64,000 nt of DNA. Origin: Massilia polaris (GTDB taxonomy: Bacteria; Pseudomonadota; Gammaproteobacteria; Burkholderiales; Burkholderiaceae_D). Made by a program: the position numbers and the translations under genes. The notes under the pieces are model-generated. The model searched no databases and was not told the origin of the DNA. It saw only the letters and a program-made list of their open reading frames with translations. Below are positions 10,972 through 18,994 of the stretch, piece after piece. Within the stretch, counting starts at the first letter, position 1, and every line of letters starts with the position of its first letter. The stretch lies in the NCBI RefSeq assembly GCF_012927275.1, contig NZ_JABBGG010000001.1, positions 310,001-374,000 of the forward strand. Direction: 5' to 3'.

Positions 10972-11937
10972 TCAGTGATGACCTGCACCAATATCGGCGA
11001 TGTCTGAATGCGGCGTGACGGGAATCACGGTCGCGCCGAGCACCAGACTTGGCAGGACAGTGATGCCGCGCGCGACTGCCGCATCTTTCAACTCAGGCCT
11101 CATGCCCAGGTCGATCACCGTCAGTCCGGGCATCGATAGTCCCAGCGTCTGGGCGATGTCGAGGCAGACGTTGCAGCCGTCATGGAACAGCACCTGTGGG
11201 TTGTTGGCGCCCTCATCGCCAGCCGTGGACGCGGCGCCAATTCCGGCCAGCCAGCCCGCCAGCAAGGCCTGGCCAGATCGCACCAGCGCGTCGCCGTGGA
11301 AAAGCGTCTCGTCGCGCAAGCGTTGCAGGTCGATCCTTGCGTGCGCCAGTTCCGCCGCGTGGCCGGCAAGCCACTCTTCAAGCGACGCCGGCTGGAACTC
11401 TGCATGGAACTGAATGGCCAGCGCATGCGAACCCACCTGGAAGCCCTGGCATGGTGTGCCATCGGTAGCAGCGGCGCTGGCGAGCCCTGGCGGCAGCACG
11501 ATGTTGTCGCCGTGCCAGTGCAGTACGGAGACGCCATCGATGGCTTTGAATTCACTATCTTGATCGGCGATGTTGAGGGTCGACCAGCCGATTTCCGGCG
11601 CAGCTGACCCGGCCGGACCAGTCCTGCGTTCGACTCGACCGCCGAGGGCGACAGCCATCAGTTGGGCGCCGAGGCAGACACCCAGCGTCGGACGCTGTAG
11701 TGACAGCCTCAGCGACAAGCCAGCGAGTTCATCGCGCAGCCAGGGATAGGCGTCGCTGTCGCCGGCGCCGATCGGGCCCCCAAGGATGACGACCAGATCG
11801 ATGTCGCGCCATTCCGCGTCGGACAGCGGCGCCGATCCGGCATGGCGATAGCTAACGTCATATCCATGACGCTCCAGCGGCTCGGCAAAACTGCCGAGAT
11901 CTTCAAAGCGGACGTGGTACAGGGCGATACACTTCAT
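10972..11937 (-). CDS. Class I glutamine amidotransferase fused to a thioredoxin-like domain
   Basis: 321 residues from the ATG at 11937, which has AGAGGT just upstream. Residues 1-235 are a GMP-synthase-type (YfeJ/GuaA-like) class I amidotransferase with the complete triad Cys88 (LGVCLGAQL), His178 and Glu180 (IQFHAE). Residues about 245-321 form a small thioredoxin-like domain with Cys255-Asn-Val-Cys258 in FHDGCNVCLD and a predicted cis-proline in ITVLPSLVLG. Last gene of the minus-strand redox operon, 10 bases after the redoxin start-distal end. Substrate unknown; class I amidotransferase-like proteins of this subgroup may also be peptidases or glutathione/gamma-glutamyl hydrolases. The fusion is unusual. 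Confidence 0.8.
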   Translation of the reverse strand: MKCIALYHVRFEDLGSFAEPLERHGYDVSYRHAGSAPLSDAEWRDIDLVVILGGPIGAGDSDAYPWLRDELAGLSLRLSLQRPTLGVCLGAQLMAVALGGRVERRTGPAGSAAPEIGWSTLNIADQDSEFKAIDGVSVLHWHGDNIVLPPGLASAAATDGTPCQGFQVGSHALAIQFHAEFQPASLEEWLAGHAAELAHARIDLQRLRDETLFHGDALVRSGQALLAGWLAGIGAASTAGDEGANNPQVLFHDGCNVCLDIAQTLGLSMPGLTVIDLGMRPELKDAAVARGITVLPSLVLGATVIPVTPHSDIADIGAGHH

Positions 11938-11947
11938 TATTGACCTC

Positions 11948-12466
11948 TTAAATTTGGCAACCGTCGTCGTCGCACTGTGGAGCGGCAGGGGTTTCGTGAA
12001 GCAGTTCGGCAATCCGCGCGCCCACTTGCATGTCGTCGGCCATGCCGAACTGCTGGTGCCGCAATACGCCTTGGCGGTCGATCAGCAGCAGGGTAGGGGT
12101 GCCGCGCATCTGGTACTTCTCCATGGTGCGTGGGATGCGCCCGGTGTCGGATGGCCGATCAATACCGACCGGGAAATCAATCCGGTATTCATGGATGAAG
12201 GCCTCCAGCGCCGCGGCGCCCATCACGGCGTGGTGCTCGAACACGGTATGCAACCCGAGCACCTCGACCTGATCGGCTGGAAAGACCGAACGGATTTTCT
12301 TGGCCTGCGGGATGCCGTGCGAAACGCAGCCTGGGCACAGCATCTGGAAGGCGTAGACCGCGATGACCTTGCCGCGCAGTGCGGAAAGGCTGAGCGGAGC
12401 GGGCGTGTTCAGCCATGCCGCAACCTCGAGTTCGGGCGCGGTATGTTTGTCGGTCCGGGTGTTCAT
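11948..12466 (-). CDS. Redoxin/TlpA-like thiol-disulfide protein
   Basis: 172 residues without a signal peptide, so probably cytoplasmic. A thioredoxin fold of the AhpC/TSA-TlpA type with Cys44-Pro-Gly-Cys47 in FQMLCPGCVSHGIPQ and the cis-proline segment RGTPTLLLIDRQG. The extreme C-terminus CDDDGCQI adds a second Cys pair that could bind metal or relay disulfides. The start codon overlaps the stop of the carboxymuconolactone-decarboxylase-family gene (ATGA), and the next gene follows closely, so the three are co-transcribed. Confidence 0.85.
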   Translation of the reverse strand: MNTRTDKHTAPELEVAAWLNTPAPLSLSALRGKVIAVYAFQMLCPGCVSHGIPQAKKIRSVFPADQVEVLGLHTVFEHHAVMGAAALEAFIHEYRIDFPVGIDRPSDTGRIPRTMEKYQMRGTPTLLLIDRQGVLRHQQFGMADDMQVGARIAELLHETPAAPQCDDDGCQI

Positions 12467-13005
12467 TTCGCGCGCAGCTTCACTTGTGGGAAGTCGACTG
12501 GAACATCGAGCGCGACATTCACGTAGTTGGTGAACAGGTTCAGGGCGATGTGCGCCATGATTTCCATCACTTCGCCCTCGGTGATGCCCGCAGCGCGCAG
12601 GGCGTCGACGTCGTCGGCGGCGATCTTGGCGCGCTGGCGCACGACGGTGGTGACAAACGACAGCACAGCTGCAGTCTTTGGATCTTGCGACTGGCCGGCC
12701 TGTGCGGCGCTCATTTCGTCAGCCGATGCGCCTGCCTGGCGGCCCAGTGCTGTGTGCGCGGCGAGGCAATATTCGCAATCGTTGATGTCGGCAACCGCCA
12801 CCGCGATCTGCTCGCCGAGCTTGGCGCCCAGGGTGCCGTTGCCGAGCGCGCCGAAGGCCGACCACATGCTGGTCAGGGCGGCCGGCGAATTGGCGACTGC
12901 GCGGAACATGTTCGGCGTTGCGCCGAATGCGGCGTGGATCTGGCCGAGCAGTGGACGCGAGGATTCTGGTGCGGTGTCGGCGGTAGTGAGGTCGATGCGG
13001 GACAT
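12463..13005 (-). CDS. Carboxymuconolactone decarboxylase family protein (AhpD-like)
   Basis: 180 residues from the ATG at 13005, preceded by an AAGGAA ribosome site; an upstream in-frame ATG at 13092 lacks homology. The AhpD-type redox motif Cys77-x2-Cys80-x3-His84 lies in NDCEYCLAAHT. Such proteins are alkylhydroperoxidase-like or act on peroxides and quinones. Placement directly downstream of a Cys-containing MarR regulator and upstream of two CxxC thiol proteins supports a role in thiol/peroxide stress rather than aromatic degradation. Confidence 0.88.
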   Translation of the reverse strand: MSRIDLTTADTAPESSRPLLGQIHAAFGATPNMFRAVANSPAALTSMWSAFGALGNGTLGAKLGEQIAVAVADINDCEYCLAAHTALGRQAGASADEMSAAQAGQSQDPKTAAVLSFVTTVVRQRAKIAADDVDALRAAGITEGEVMEIMAHIALNLFTNYVNVALDVPVDFPQVKLRAK

Positions 13006-13065
13006 GGTAGTTCCTTTTTTAAAGTGGCCAATGTGGGAGTAAAGCGGGCTGGCTATTCCTGCTTT

Positions 13066-13084
13066 AGTAGGAGTCCTAACTAGA
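13066..13084. promoter_or_regulatory. Putative MarR operator upstream of the CMD operon
   Basis: TTAGTAGGAGTCCTAACTAG contains the 11-base palindrome TAGGAGTCCTA (13068-13078). The half site GAGTCCTAACTA recurs exactly in front of the marR gene (13789-13802), arguing that one regulator controls both promoters. Confidence 0.55.
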
Positions 13085-13100
13085 TAGTGCAAAAAAAAAG

Positions 13101-13754
13101 TTACGCGAATGCTTCCCAGTTTTGCCGCTCGTTGACCGGATCGGTGGGCTGGTGTTCGGCGCAGTCAATCCTCAGGAACGATATCGGCAACGGGGCTTTC
13201 ACCAGCGCGCAGTGATGCGGCGCGGGGCTGCCGGGGAACCGGTTCGCCTCAAAGAAGCGGCACGACAGGCAAGCGCGCAATGCCGGGAAGCGCTCACCCT
13301 TCTGCAGTTGGGCAATCAGTTTAAACAGACCAATGAGCAATTCTTCCTGAACCTTGCGCTCCAGAGCAGCGGCGGCATCATCGGCGAAGCTCAGTGCCTT
13401 CGACATTTTTTCGGTCAGCACTTCGCCTTGCGCGGTCAGCCACAGGGCGCTGGCGCGTCCATCATCCTGCGCACGGGCTTTGCGGACCAGGCCTTTACTG
13501 ACCAGAGCCGATACCGAATCGCTGGCGCTGGCTTTCGATACCGACAGCTGCGACGCCAGCCAGGTTAATCGGACGCCCTGGGTGCGGTCCCTCAGCAAGT
13601 GAAGGATCTCGGCTTGCGTCGGATTCAGACTTTCAGCAGTCGCAAATTCCCATACTCCGGCCCGCATGACGCTCGACACGCGACCGATCGCCACGATGAT
13701 CCGTGCCGATATATCTGGTGTGCCGTCCCACGGCGTTTCTGGTTTGATGTCCAT
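13101..13754 (-). CDS. MarR-family regulator with C-terminal four-cysteine cluster
   Basis: 217 residues from the ATG at 13754. Residues about 15-155 form a MarR winged helix (recognition region LASQLSVSKASASDSVSALV, wing RAQDDGRASALWLT). It extends about 60 residues beyond the usual MarR end and this tail holds Cys162, Cys165 (RACLSCRFF), Cys182 (PHHCALV) and Cys198 (RIDCAEH), a layout suited to an iron-sulfur cluster or zinc. Same strand and directly upstream of the CMD-redoxin-amidotransferase operon, with a shared operator-like sequence at both promoters. I infer a redox- or metal-sensing autoregulated repressor. Confidence 0.85.
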   Translation of the reverse strand: MDIKPETPWDGTPDISARIIVAIGRVSSVMRAGVWEFATAESLNPTQAEILHLLRDRTQGVRLTWLASQLSVSKASASDSVSALVSKGLVRKARAQDDGRASALWLTAQGEVLTEKMSKALSFADDAAAALERKVQEELLIGLFKLIAQLQKGERFPALRACLSCRFFEANRFPGSPAPHHCALVKAPLPISFLRIDCAEHQPTDPVNERQNWEAFA

Positions 13755-13785
13755 GGTTTGAATTCTATCACGCGGACAAATTAAG

Positions 13786-13804
13786 TCAAGAGTCCTAACT
13801 AAAG
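13786..13804. promoter_or_regulatory. Putative MarR operator upstream of the marR gene
   Basis: TCAAGAGTCCTAACTAAAG, 32 or more bases upstream of the marR ATG, repeats the GAGTCCTAACTA core of the site in front of the CMD gene; flanking TTAAGT on the left makes an imperfect inverted repeat with ACTAA on the right. Suggests autoregulation. Confidence 0.5.
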
Positions 13805-14044
13805 GAGTTGGTGCGGGCAGAGATTGAACGCATGCCCGCAACGTTAGCAAGCGCTGGCGGAGATCGCCGAATTCGTGCCGCCCGAGTTTCACGCACAAGC
13901 CGGCGCCAGGTAGTTGCGCAGCAATGTCAGCTGCGGGGGCACACAAGAAATTGTGATGCCGTGAGCAAGAAATTCTCGTCTTTTCAAAGCGTCGCGCCTG
14001 TTGTACGGTGGAGTTCCTGCAACCCTCACGGGCGTCACCATGGC

Positions 14045-14149
14045 CTGGACTACCACGTGCCGTTCGGCGGGCGCAAAAATTCCAGCTACGGCGCGCGGGA
14101 ACAGGGCACGTATGCGGCTGAATTATTCACCTCGGTCAAGACGGCGTAG
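14045..14149 (+). pseudogene. C-terminal remnant of an aldehyde dehydrogenase
   Basis: The last 34 codons before TAG at 14147-14149 read LDYHVPFGGRKNSSYGAREQ then GTYAAELFTSVKTA. FGGRKxSSYGxREQG and the FxTxVKTA ending are diagnostic of the C-terminus of 2,5-dioxopentanoate (alpha-ketoglutaric semialdehyde) dehydrogenases of about 480 residues. Nothing upstream in any frame continues the enzyme, so only this end survives. Confidence 0.65.
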
Positions 14150-14183
14150 ATCGGATATTGACGGCGGCCAGGCCGCACCTTGC

Positions 14184-15086
14184 CTACCCGTCAAAACCAG
14201 TCTCGCCCAAGCTGCTCTTCAGGTAACCGACGAACGAGTCGATGCGGGCCGAGCGGGCGGTGTTGTGGTAATACACGGCATTGATCGATTGCCGGATTTC
14301 GACTGTGCGGTCTGGGAACAACTGCGTCAGTTTGCCCGTATGGCGGTCGTCCCGCGTCATGAAGTCGGACAGGCAAGCGATGCCGGCGCCGCTCAACGCC
14401 AATTGGCGCAAGGTCTCGCCGCTCGACGAGCGGATTGCGGGACGGATATGCAACGGCTGCCCGCTGTCGTCGAGCAGTGGCCATTCGTTGAGTGACTCAG
14501 GCTGGTTAAAGCCGAGTAGGGCGCGCTGCGCCAGTTCGGCGACGTTTGCTGGTACGCCGTGCGCGGCCAGATAGGCCGGGCTGGCCAGCACCCGGATGCG
14601 GCTGCTGCCGATCGGCGTCGCGTGTAGCGTCGAGTCCTTCAGGCGGCCGATACGGATGGCCACGTCGGTACGCCGTTCCAGCAAGTCGATGATGCCTTCA
14701 CTGCTGTTGAGCTCAAGCGCGACTTGCGGATAGCGGGCGCGGTACCCGGCCACCAGGGGCGCGATCACGTGCAGCATGAAGGGCGACGCGGCATCGACCC
14801 GTAACTGTCCCGCCGGCATGCTGCGGCGGGCCGCCATCAATTCCTCGGCCGCTTCCACGGTGGCGATGATCTTGCGCGCTTGCTCCAGGTAGGCGCCACC
14901 TTCGTCGGTCAGTTCCATGCGCCGCGTGGTGCGGCGCATCAGCGTGGTCTTCAGTTTCTCTTCCAGGCGGCTCAGGGTGCGGCTGGTGGCGGAGATCGTT
15001 TGCCCCAGTTGCTCTGCCGCGGAGGTGATTGAACCACTGTCCACCACCGCGATAAAGGCCTGCATTTCGTCGAGTGTCGTCTTCAT
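14184..15086 (-). CDS. LysR-family transcriptional regulator (YafC-like)
   Basis: 300 residues: N-terminal winged helix ([20 protein letters not shown], recognition helix around [14 protein letters not shown]) followed by a periplasmic-binding-like effector domain (residues about 90-290). Divergent from a dkgB-like aldo/keto reductase across a 123-base gap, the same arrangement as yafC-dkgB in E. coli, so it probably controls that gene in response to a carbonyl compound or an oxidant. Effector not known. Confidence 0.92.
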   Translation of the reverse strand: MKTTLDEMQAFIAVVDSGSITSAAEQLGQTISATSRTLSRLEEKLKTTLMRRTTRRMELTDEGGAYLEQARKIIATVEAAEELMAARRSMPAGQLRVDAASPFMLHVIAPLVAGYRARYPQVALELNSSEGIIDLLERRTDVAIRIGRLKDSTLHATPIGSSRIRVLASPAYLAAHGVPANVAELAQRALLGFNQPESLNEWPLLDDSGQPLHIRPAIRSSSGETLRQLALSGAGIACLSDFMTRDDRHTGKLTQLFPDRTVEIRQSINAVYYHNTARSARIDSFVGYLKSSLGETGFDG

Positions 15087-15107
15087 ATTTTACATATTAT
15101 CAAATAT
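15085..15107. promoter_or_regulatory. AT-rich inverted repeat in the LysR-dkgB divergent promoter
   Basis: ATATTT (15085-15090) and AAATAT (15102-15107) are inverted with an 11-base AT-rich spacer in the otherwise GC-rich gap between the divergent genes. T-N11-A palindromes of this sort are typical LysR binding sites; the left arm touches the LysR start codon, consistent with autorepression. Confidence 0.35.
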
Positions 15108-15209
15108 ATTTTGCGAATACTCTGCTTTTTGAGAAAGAGTAAGGCAGGCACACTGGTCGCATTGATTGGTTCAGCCAGTCTGTTTCCCCTTCCTTCAAAG
15201 GAGTTTTAC

Positions 15210-16013
15210 ATGAGTATTCCATTATTCGGCGCGGGCACTTTCCGCTTGCAAGGGCAGGCCGTTATCGATTCGGTACGCAATGCGCTGGAGGTCGGCTATC
15301 GGGCCATCGACACCGCCCAAATCTACGCGAATGAAGCCGAAATCGGCCAGGCGATTGCCTCGGCCGGCGTGCCACGTGAGCAGTTGTTTATCACCACCAA
15401 AATCTGGGTCGCCAACTATGCCAAGGACAAGCTGATTCCCAGCCTGAAGGAAAGCCTGGCTAAGCTCCGCATCGACTACCTCGACCTGACCCTGATCCAT
15501 TGGCCTGCGCCGGGCAATGGCGTGTCGGTGGAAGAGTTTATGACCGCGCTGGCCGAAGCGAAGCAACAAGGCCTGACGCGCCAGATCGGGATATCCAATT
15601 TCAACATCGAGAACGTGGCGCAGGCCATCGCCGTGCTGGGTAAGGATCTCATCGCCACCAACCAGATCGAACTGAGCCCTTACCTGCAGAACCGCAAGCT
15701 GGTGGCCTTCCTAAAGGAGCAGGGCATCCATGTCACCTCGTACATGACGCTGGCCTACGGCAAGGTGCTGCAAGACCCGGTCATCGTTGCGCTCGCCAGG
15801 CGCCACGACGCCACGCCGGCGCAAGTGGCGCTGGCCTGGGCGCTGCAACTAGGCTACTCGGTGATTCCATCGTCGACCAGGCGCGAGAACCTGGCCAGCA
15901 ACCTGCTGGCGCAGCAACTGCGCCTGGGCGAGGACGACATGGCGCAGATCGCCGCGCTGGAACGGAACGGCCGGGAAGTCAGTCCGGCCGGCCTGGCGCC
16001 AGCCTGGGATTGA
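15210..16013 (+). CDS. dkgB: 2,5-diketo-D-gluconate reductase B-type aldo/keto reductase
   Basis: NADPH-dependent reductase of methylglyoxal, 2,5-diketogluconate and other aldehydes. 267 residues from the ATG at 15210, which has AAAGGAG 7 bases upstream; the open frame starts 99 bases earlier but without homology. The catalytic tetrad is visible: Asp34, Tyr39 ([10 protein letters not shown]), Lys64 (ITTKIW) and His97 (TLIHWP). The late [14 protein letters not shown] motif contacts NADP. Divergent from a LysR regulator as in enteric bacteria. Confidence 0.92.
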   Translation: MSIPLFGAGTFRLQGQAVIDSVRNALEVGYRAIDTAQIYANEAEIGQAIASAGVPREQLFITTKIWVANYAKDKLIPSLKESLAKLRIDYLDLTLIHWPAPGNGVSVEEFMTALAEAKQQGLTRQIGISNFNIENVAQAIAVLGKDLIATNQIELSPYLQNRKLVAFLKEQGIHVTSYMTLAYGKVLQDPVIVALARRHDATPAQVALAWALQLGYSVIPSSTRRENLASNLLAQQLRLGEDDMAQIAALERNGREVSPAGLAPAWD

Positions 16014-16143
16014 GGCCTGTCGAACCGGACCTGCTGCCAGCGCGGGCGACCATGTCAGGCCGCTGCACGAGACACTGCACGAGCTTGCGCGCTTCCCTGC
16101 AAATCATGCCGCTCCCCACACTTACTAATTGAGAAGGATTTCC

Positions 16144-17082
16144 ATGAAAATCATCAAACCCTCTACCATGGCGCTCGTCATGGCCATCAGTAGCTCGTTC
16201 GCCATGGCCGCCGACGGCTGGTATCCGTCGGCCTACGGTCCCAAGGACGAGATCGGCGCCGCCAATCTGCTGAGCCCGGCGGTGGTCAGGCAAGCGGCCA
16301 GCCTCGTCAAGACCGGCAAGACGTATCCGCTGGCCGTGCCCGTCAGCAAGGACCTGCCTGCCTTCCGCCATCGTAGCTTCAAGCTGTACAACATCCAGCC
16401 GGGCGAGCAGGGCGGGCAGACGCTGGGGCCGAACAAGTTCAGCTTTAACGATGAATTGGCCGTCGCCTGGACCGGGGTAGGTACGCAACTGAACGGGATC
16501 GGCCACATCGGCATCGACAACGTCTATTACAACGGCAATAAGGCGCGGGATTTCGTCACGGTCGAAGGGGTGAAAAAGCTCGGCGTCGAGAAGGTTCCGC
16601 CGCTCGTGACGCGCGGCGTCGTGCTCGACATGACGGCCCACTTTGGCAAGGCGATCGTGCCCGGCGGTACGGTGTTCACCGTGGCCGATATCAAGGCGGT
16701 ATTGAAGAAAGAGCACCTGGTCCTGCGCACGGGCGACGTCGTGCTGTTTAACACCGGCTGGCTGGAATTGATCGGTAAAGACGACAAGCAGTTCCTCGAA
16801 ACGGAACCCGGCATCGACATGGCGGCCGCGCAGTGGCTGGCGGATCAAGGCATCGTTGCCTTTGGCGGCGACACCTGGGCTTCCGAGGTGTATCCCAATC
16901 CTACAGGCGAAGAATTCCCGGTCAATCAATACATGCTGGCCAAGCGCGGTATCTACAATCTCGAACTGATCGACAGCCGCGCATTGGTGCGCGATCAAGC
17001 GTGGGAATTTCTCTTTGTGCTGGGACAGCCGCTGTATGTGGGCTCCACCCAAGTCAACATCAACCCGGTGGCGATCCGATAA
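16144..17082 (+). CDS. Exported cyclase-family (kynurenine formamidase-like) hydrolase
   Basis: 312 residues from the ATG at 16144 with GAGAAGGA upstream. Residues 1-23 are a signal peptide ending near AMAADG, so the protein is periplasmic. The body is the PF04199 cyclase fold. In characterized kynurenine formamidases the metal motif is HxGTHxDxPxH; here the corresponding segment reads GVGTQLNGIGHIG, with Gln in place of the first metal-binding His, and the closing GGDTWASE segment is present. It may hydrolyse cyclic or ester substrates. The stop overlaps the next start by one base. Confidence 0.8.
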   Translation: MKIIKPSTMALVMAISSSFAMAADGWYPSAYGPKDEIGAANLLSPAVVRQAASLVKTGKTYPLAVPVSKDLPAFRHRSFKLYNIQPGEQGGQTLGPNKFSFNDELAVAWTGVGTQLNGIGHIGIDNVYYNGNKARDFVTVEGVKKLGVEKVPPLVTRGVVLDMTAHFGKAIVPGGTVFTVADIKAVLKKEHLVLRTGDVVLFNTGWLELIGKDDKQFLETEPGIDMAAAQWLADQGIVAFGGDTWASEVYPNPTGEEFPVNQYMLAKRGIYNLELIDSRALVRDQAWEFLFVLGQPLYVGSTQVNINPVAIR

Positions 17083-17420
17083 TGACTACGCCAGCTCTTC
17101 CGCCGTTTGCCGGCCGCGGCTTTGTCGTCGCCTATCCCGGCCTGACCGCCCACAATCTCTATGCCGATGACGGCCGCAGCGTGCGCTACTTCATTACCGA
17201 AGGCGCATATGCAGGCGCGCAAGGCGTATCGCCGTTCGAATGGCGCGAGGTGGCCCCCGGCGTATTTTCGATCTCCTGGCAGGAGGCCAGTGGCGCAACC
17301 GTGGTCCACGTCGATGATTTCGTCCACGGCCTGTCCCAAACCTTCTTCACGACGCCAGATCTGCAGTTCTTCCGCATGCGGGGCACGTTGACGCCGCTGG
17401 CGCCATCGGCCGCCGCTTAA
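17082..17420 (+). CDS. MoaF-like small beta-barrel protein
   Basis: 112 residues from the ATG at 17082 that overlaps the cyclase stop (TAATG), so the two are translationally coupled. The sequence AGRGFVVAYPGLTAHNLYAD, the EWREVAPGVFSISWQEASGA segment and VVHVDDF resemble the MoaF/calycin-like domain of unknown function, often found beside hydrolases. No signal peptide, so cytoplasmic. The longer open frame starting at 16833 overlaps the cyclase and is not used. Confidence 0.7.
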   Translation: MTTPALPPFAGRGFVVAYPGLTAHNLYADDGRSVRYFITEGAYAGAQGVSPFEWREVAPGVFSISWQEASGATVVHVDDFVHGLSQTFFTTPDLQFFRMRGTLTPLAPSAAA

Positions 17421-17671
17421 GCCAATTGGGCCGCCCTCGCCAGCTCGTTTTGCGCGGGTTCTGTGGATTGTGCGGCCGCCTTCCGCGTGGCGGCCGCATC
17501 CTCACCCCCATGCATGCGCGTTGTCGGACGAGGGGCGATGATTTCTGGATCCGCCATCGGTACAAAGCCTTAAGCAACGGACACTTGGTGACACACCCAG
17601 GATACACCCGCACTGTCTAATGAATACCTCGACGCAATATCGCTTCGACCCACTAATCAACGGAATACAAC

Positions 17672-18010
17672 ATGCTGAACCTCAACCGCGCCGCCATCCT
17701 GCTCCTGTCCGTCGTCCTTGCTTCGGGCGCCCACGCTATCGGTCCAACCGGCACCGATGCCGATTTCGGCACAGCCGTCTCCGACACCGCCGCGCAACGC
17801 ACCATCGCCCTCGACGCCGGCACCAAATCGGTCAATGTGGTCAACGGCGAGACGGTCAAGTTTACCACCGGCGGCAAGAGCTTCAGCTGGCACGTCAGTA
17901 CCTATCCAAACGTGAACCAGTTCGACCTGGAGAAAATCGCCCCGAAAGACGTTTCGACGGCAGGCGTCCAGGTTTATGTGTCGCCTAGCGCGCAGTACTT
18001 GGGTAACTAA
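17672..18010 (+). CDS. CzcE-like periplasmic metal-response protein
   Basis: 112 residues with a signal peptide (about residues 1-22, cleavage after SGAHA). The mature part has the CzcE-family pattern: AAQRTIALDAGTKSVNVVNG, ETVKFTTGGKSFSWHV, FDLEKIAPKDV and a final VYVSPSAQYLG. CzcE proteins are small periplasmic copper-binding proteins in heavy-metal resistance clusters. Here it stands alone, with gene remnants on one side, about 30 kb from the copper efflux genes of this window. The 250 bases before it hold no recognizable gene. Confidence 0.75.
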   Translation: MLNLNRAAILLLSVVLASGAHAIGPTGTDADFGTAVSDTAAQRTIALDAGTKSVNVVNGETVKFTTGGKSFSWHVSTYPNVNQFDLEKIAPKDVSTAGVQVYVSPSAQYLGN

Positions 18011-18026
18011 TCCGACGTGAACTAGC

Positions 18027-18790
18027 CTGAAACGCGCCGGCGCCGGGTATGCAATCGAGGTCGCGCAAAAATTGCTGGCCACGCTGTGCGAGCCGGTGCA
18101 CGTGGGCGCGCTGATGGTCGATGCGCGCGTCGATATCGGCATTGCGCTGTTCCCGTCCCATGCCGACGACGCCGATGCGCTGATCCGGCGCGCCAACGCG
18201 GCGATGCATCAGGTATCACGCCGCTGACCAACTGGATGATGGAAGCCGCGTTCAGGCAAAGCCACGCTTGGCACGAAGCCGGCTTGTCGCTGGCGTTCGC
18301 GATTAACCTCTCGGCGCATGATCTGTACGATCCGGGGTTGACCGATCGCGTCCGCGGCTTGTTTTCCACCTCGGGCCTGGCGCCCGAACTGATCCAGTTC
18401 GAATTGACCGAGGGCGCCCTGATGGCCGATCCAGCCGCTGCGCTGAAGACATTGACACGCTTGAAGCGGATGGCCGTCAAACTGTTCGTCGATGACTACG
18501 GCACCGGATACTCCAGCCTCAGCTATCTGCAAAAGCTGCCAGTTGACGCGATCAAGATCGACCAGTCTGTTGTCGCGCCGATGGTGTCGAGCCATGATTC
18601 TGCCGTGATCGTTTCCGCGACGATCGAACTTGGGCGCCGCTTGTGCAAAGAAGTGGTGGCCGAGGGCGTTGAAACGCAGCCGGTGTGGGACCAGCTCATC
18701 GCTTTGGGTTGCGATATTGCCCAAGGTTACCTTATTAGCAGGCCGATGCCTGCCGCCGAGATGCAGCAATGGACACGCAACTGGATCTAG
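18027..18790 (+). pseudogene. Broken GGDEF-EAL cyclic-di-GMP protein
   Basis: The first 66 codons (18027-18224) are the end of a GGDEF domain: AIEVAQKLLATLCEPV, then VDARVDIGIALFPSHADDAD and ALIRRANAAMHQ, ending at TGA 18225-18227. From about 18212 in another frame the EAL domain continues from PLTNWMMEAAFRQSHAW through FELTEGALM and FVDDYGTGYSSLSYLQKLP, VDAIKIDQS and VVAEGVET to TAG at 18790. The linker, the EAL motif itself and about 70 residues are missing, so an internal deletion fused the two domains out of frame. The surviving EAL part cannot be an active phosphodiesterase. Confidence 0.75.
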
Positions 18791-18811
18791 AATTCCACCA
18801 ATCGTGAAGCT

Positions 18812-18940
18812 TAGTGCGGGCCGGCATGCGCCGGGAATCGCGGCGGCGACTGCGGGATGCGCCAACGAGAATTGCAGCGCCGCAGCCTTGATCGGCACCC
18901 CGTGGCGTTGCGCGATCGCCTTGCTTGATGAATTCGCTCC
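18812..18940 (-). pseudogene. C-terminal fragment of an aldo/keto reductase
   Basis: On the minus strand the frame reads AIAQRHGVPIKAAALQFSLA then HPAVAAAIPGACRPALS. HGVPLxAAALQFxLAHPAVxxVIPG is a hallmark of D-threo-aldose 1-dehydrogenase-type reductases near their C-terminus. No further part of the enzyme is found on either side; it abuts the EAL remnant and the ProX-like gene. Confidence 0.6.
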
Positions 18941-18994
18941 AACCTCGTGGACGGACGTGGGAGCGTGGCGCGTGCTTCAGGATTCGGAACCGCC

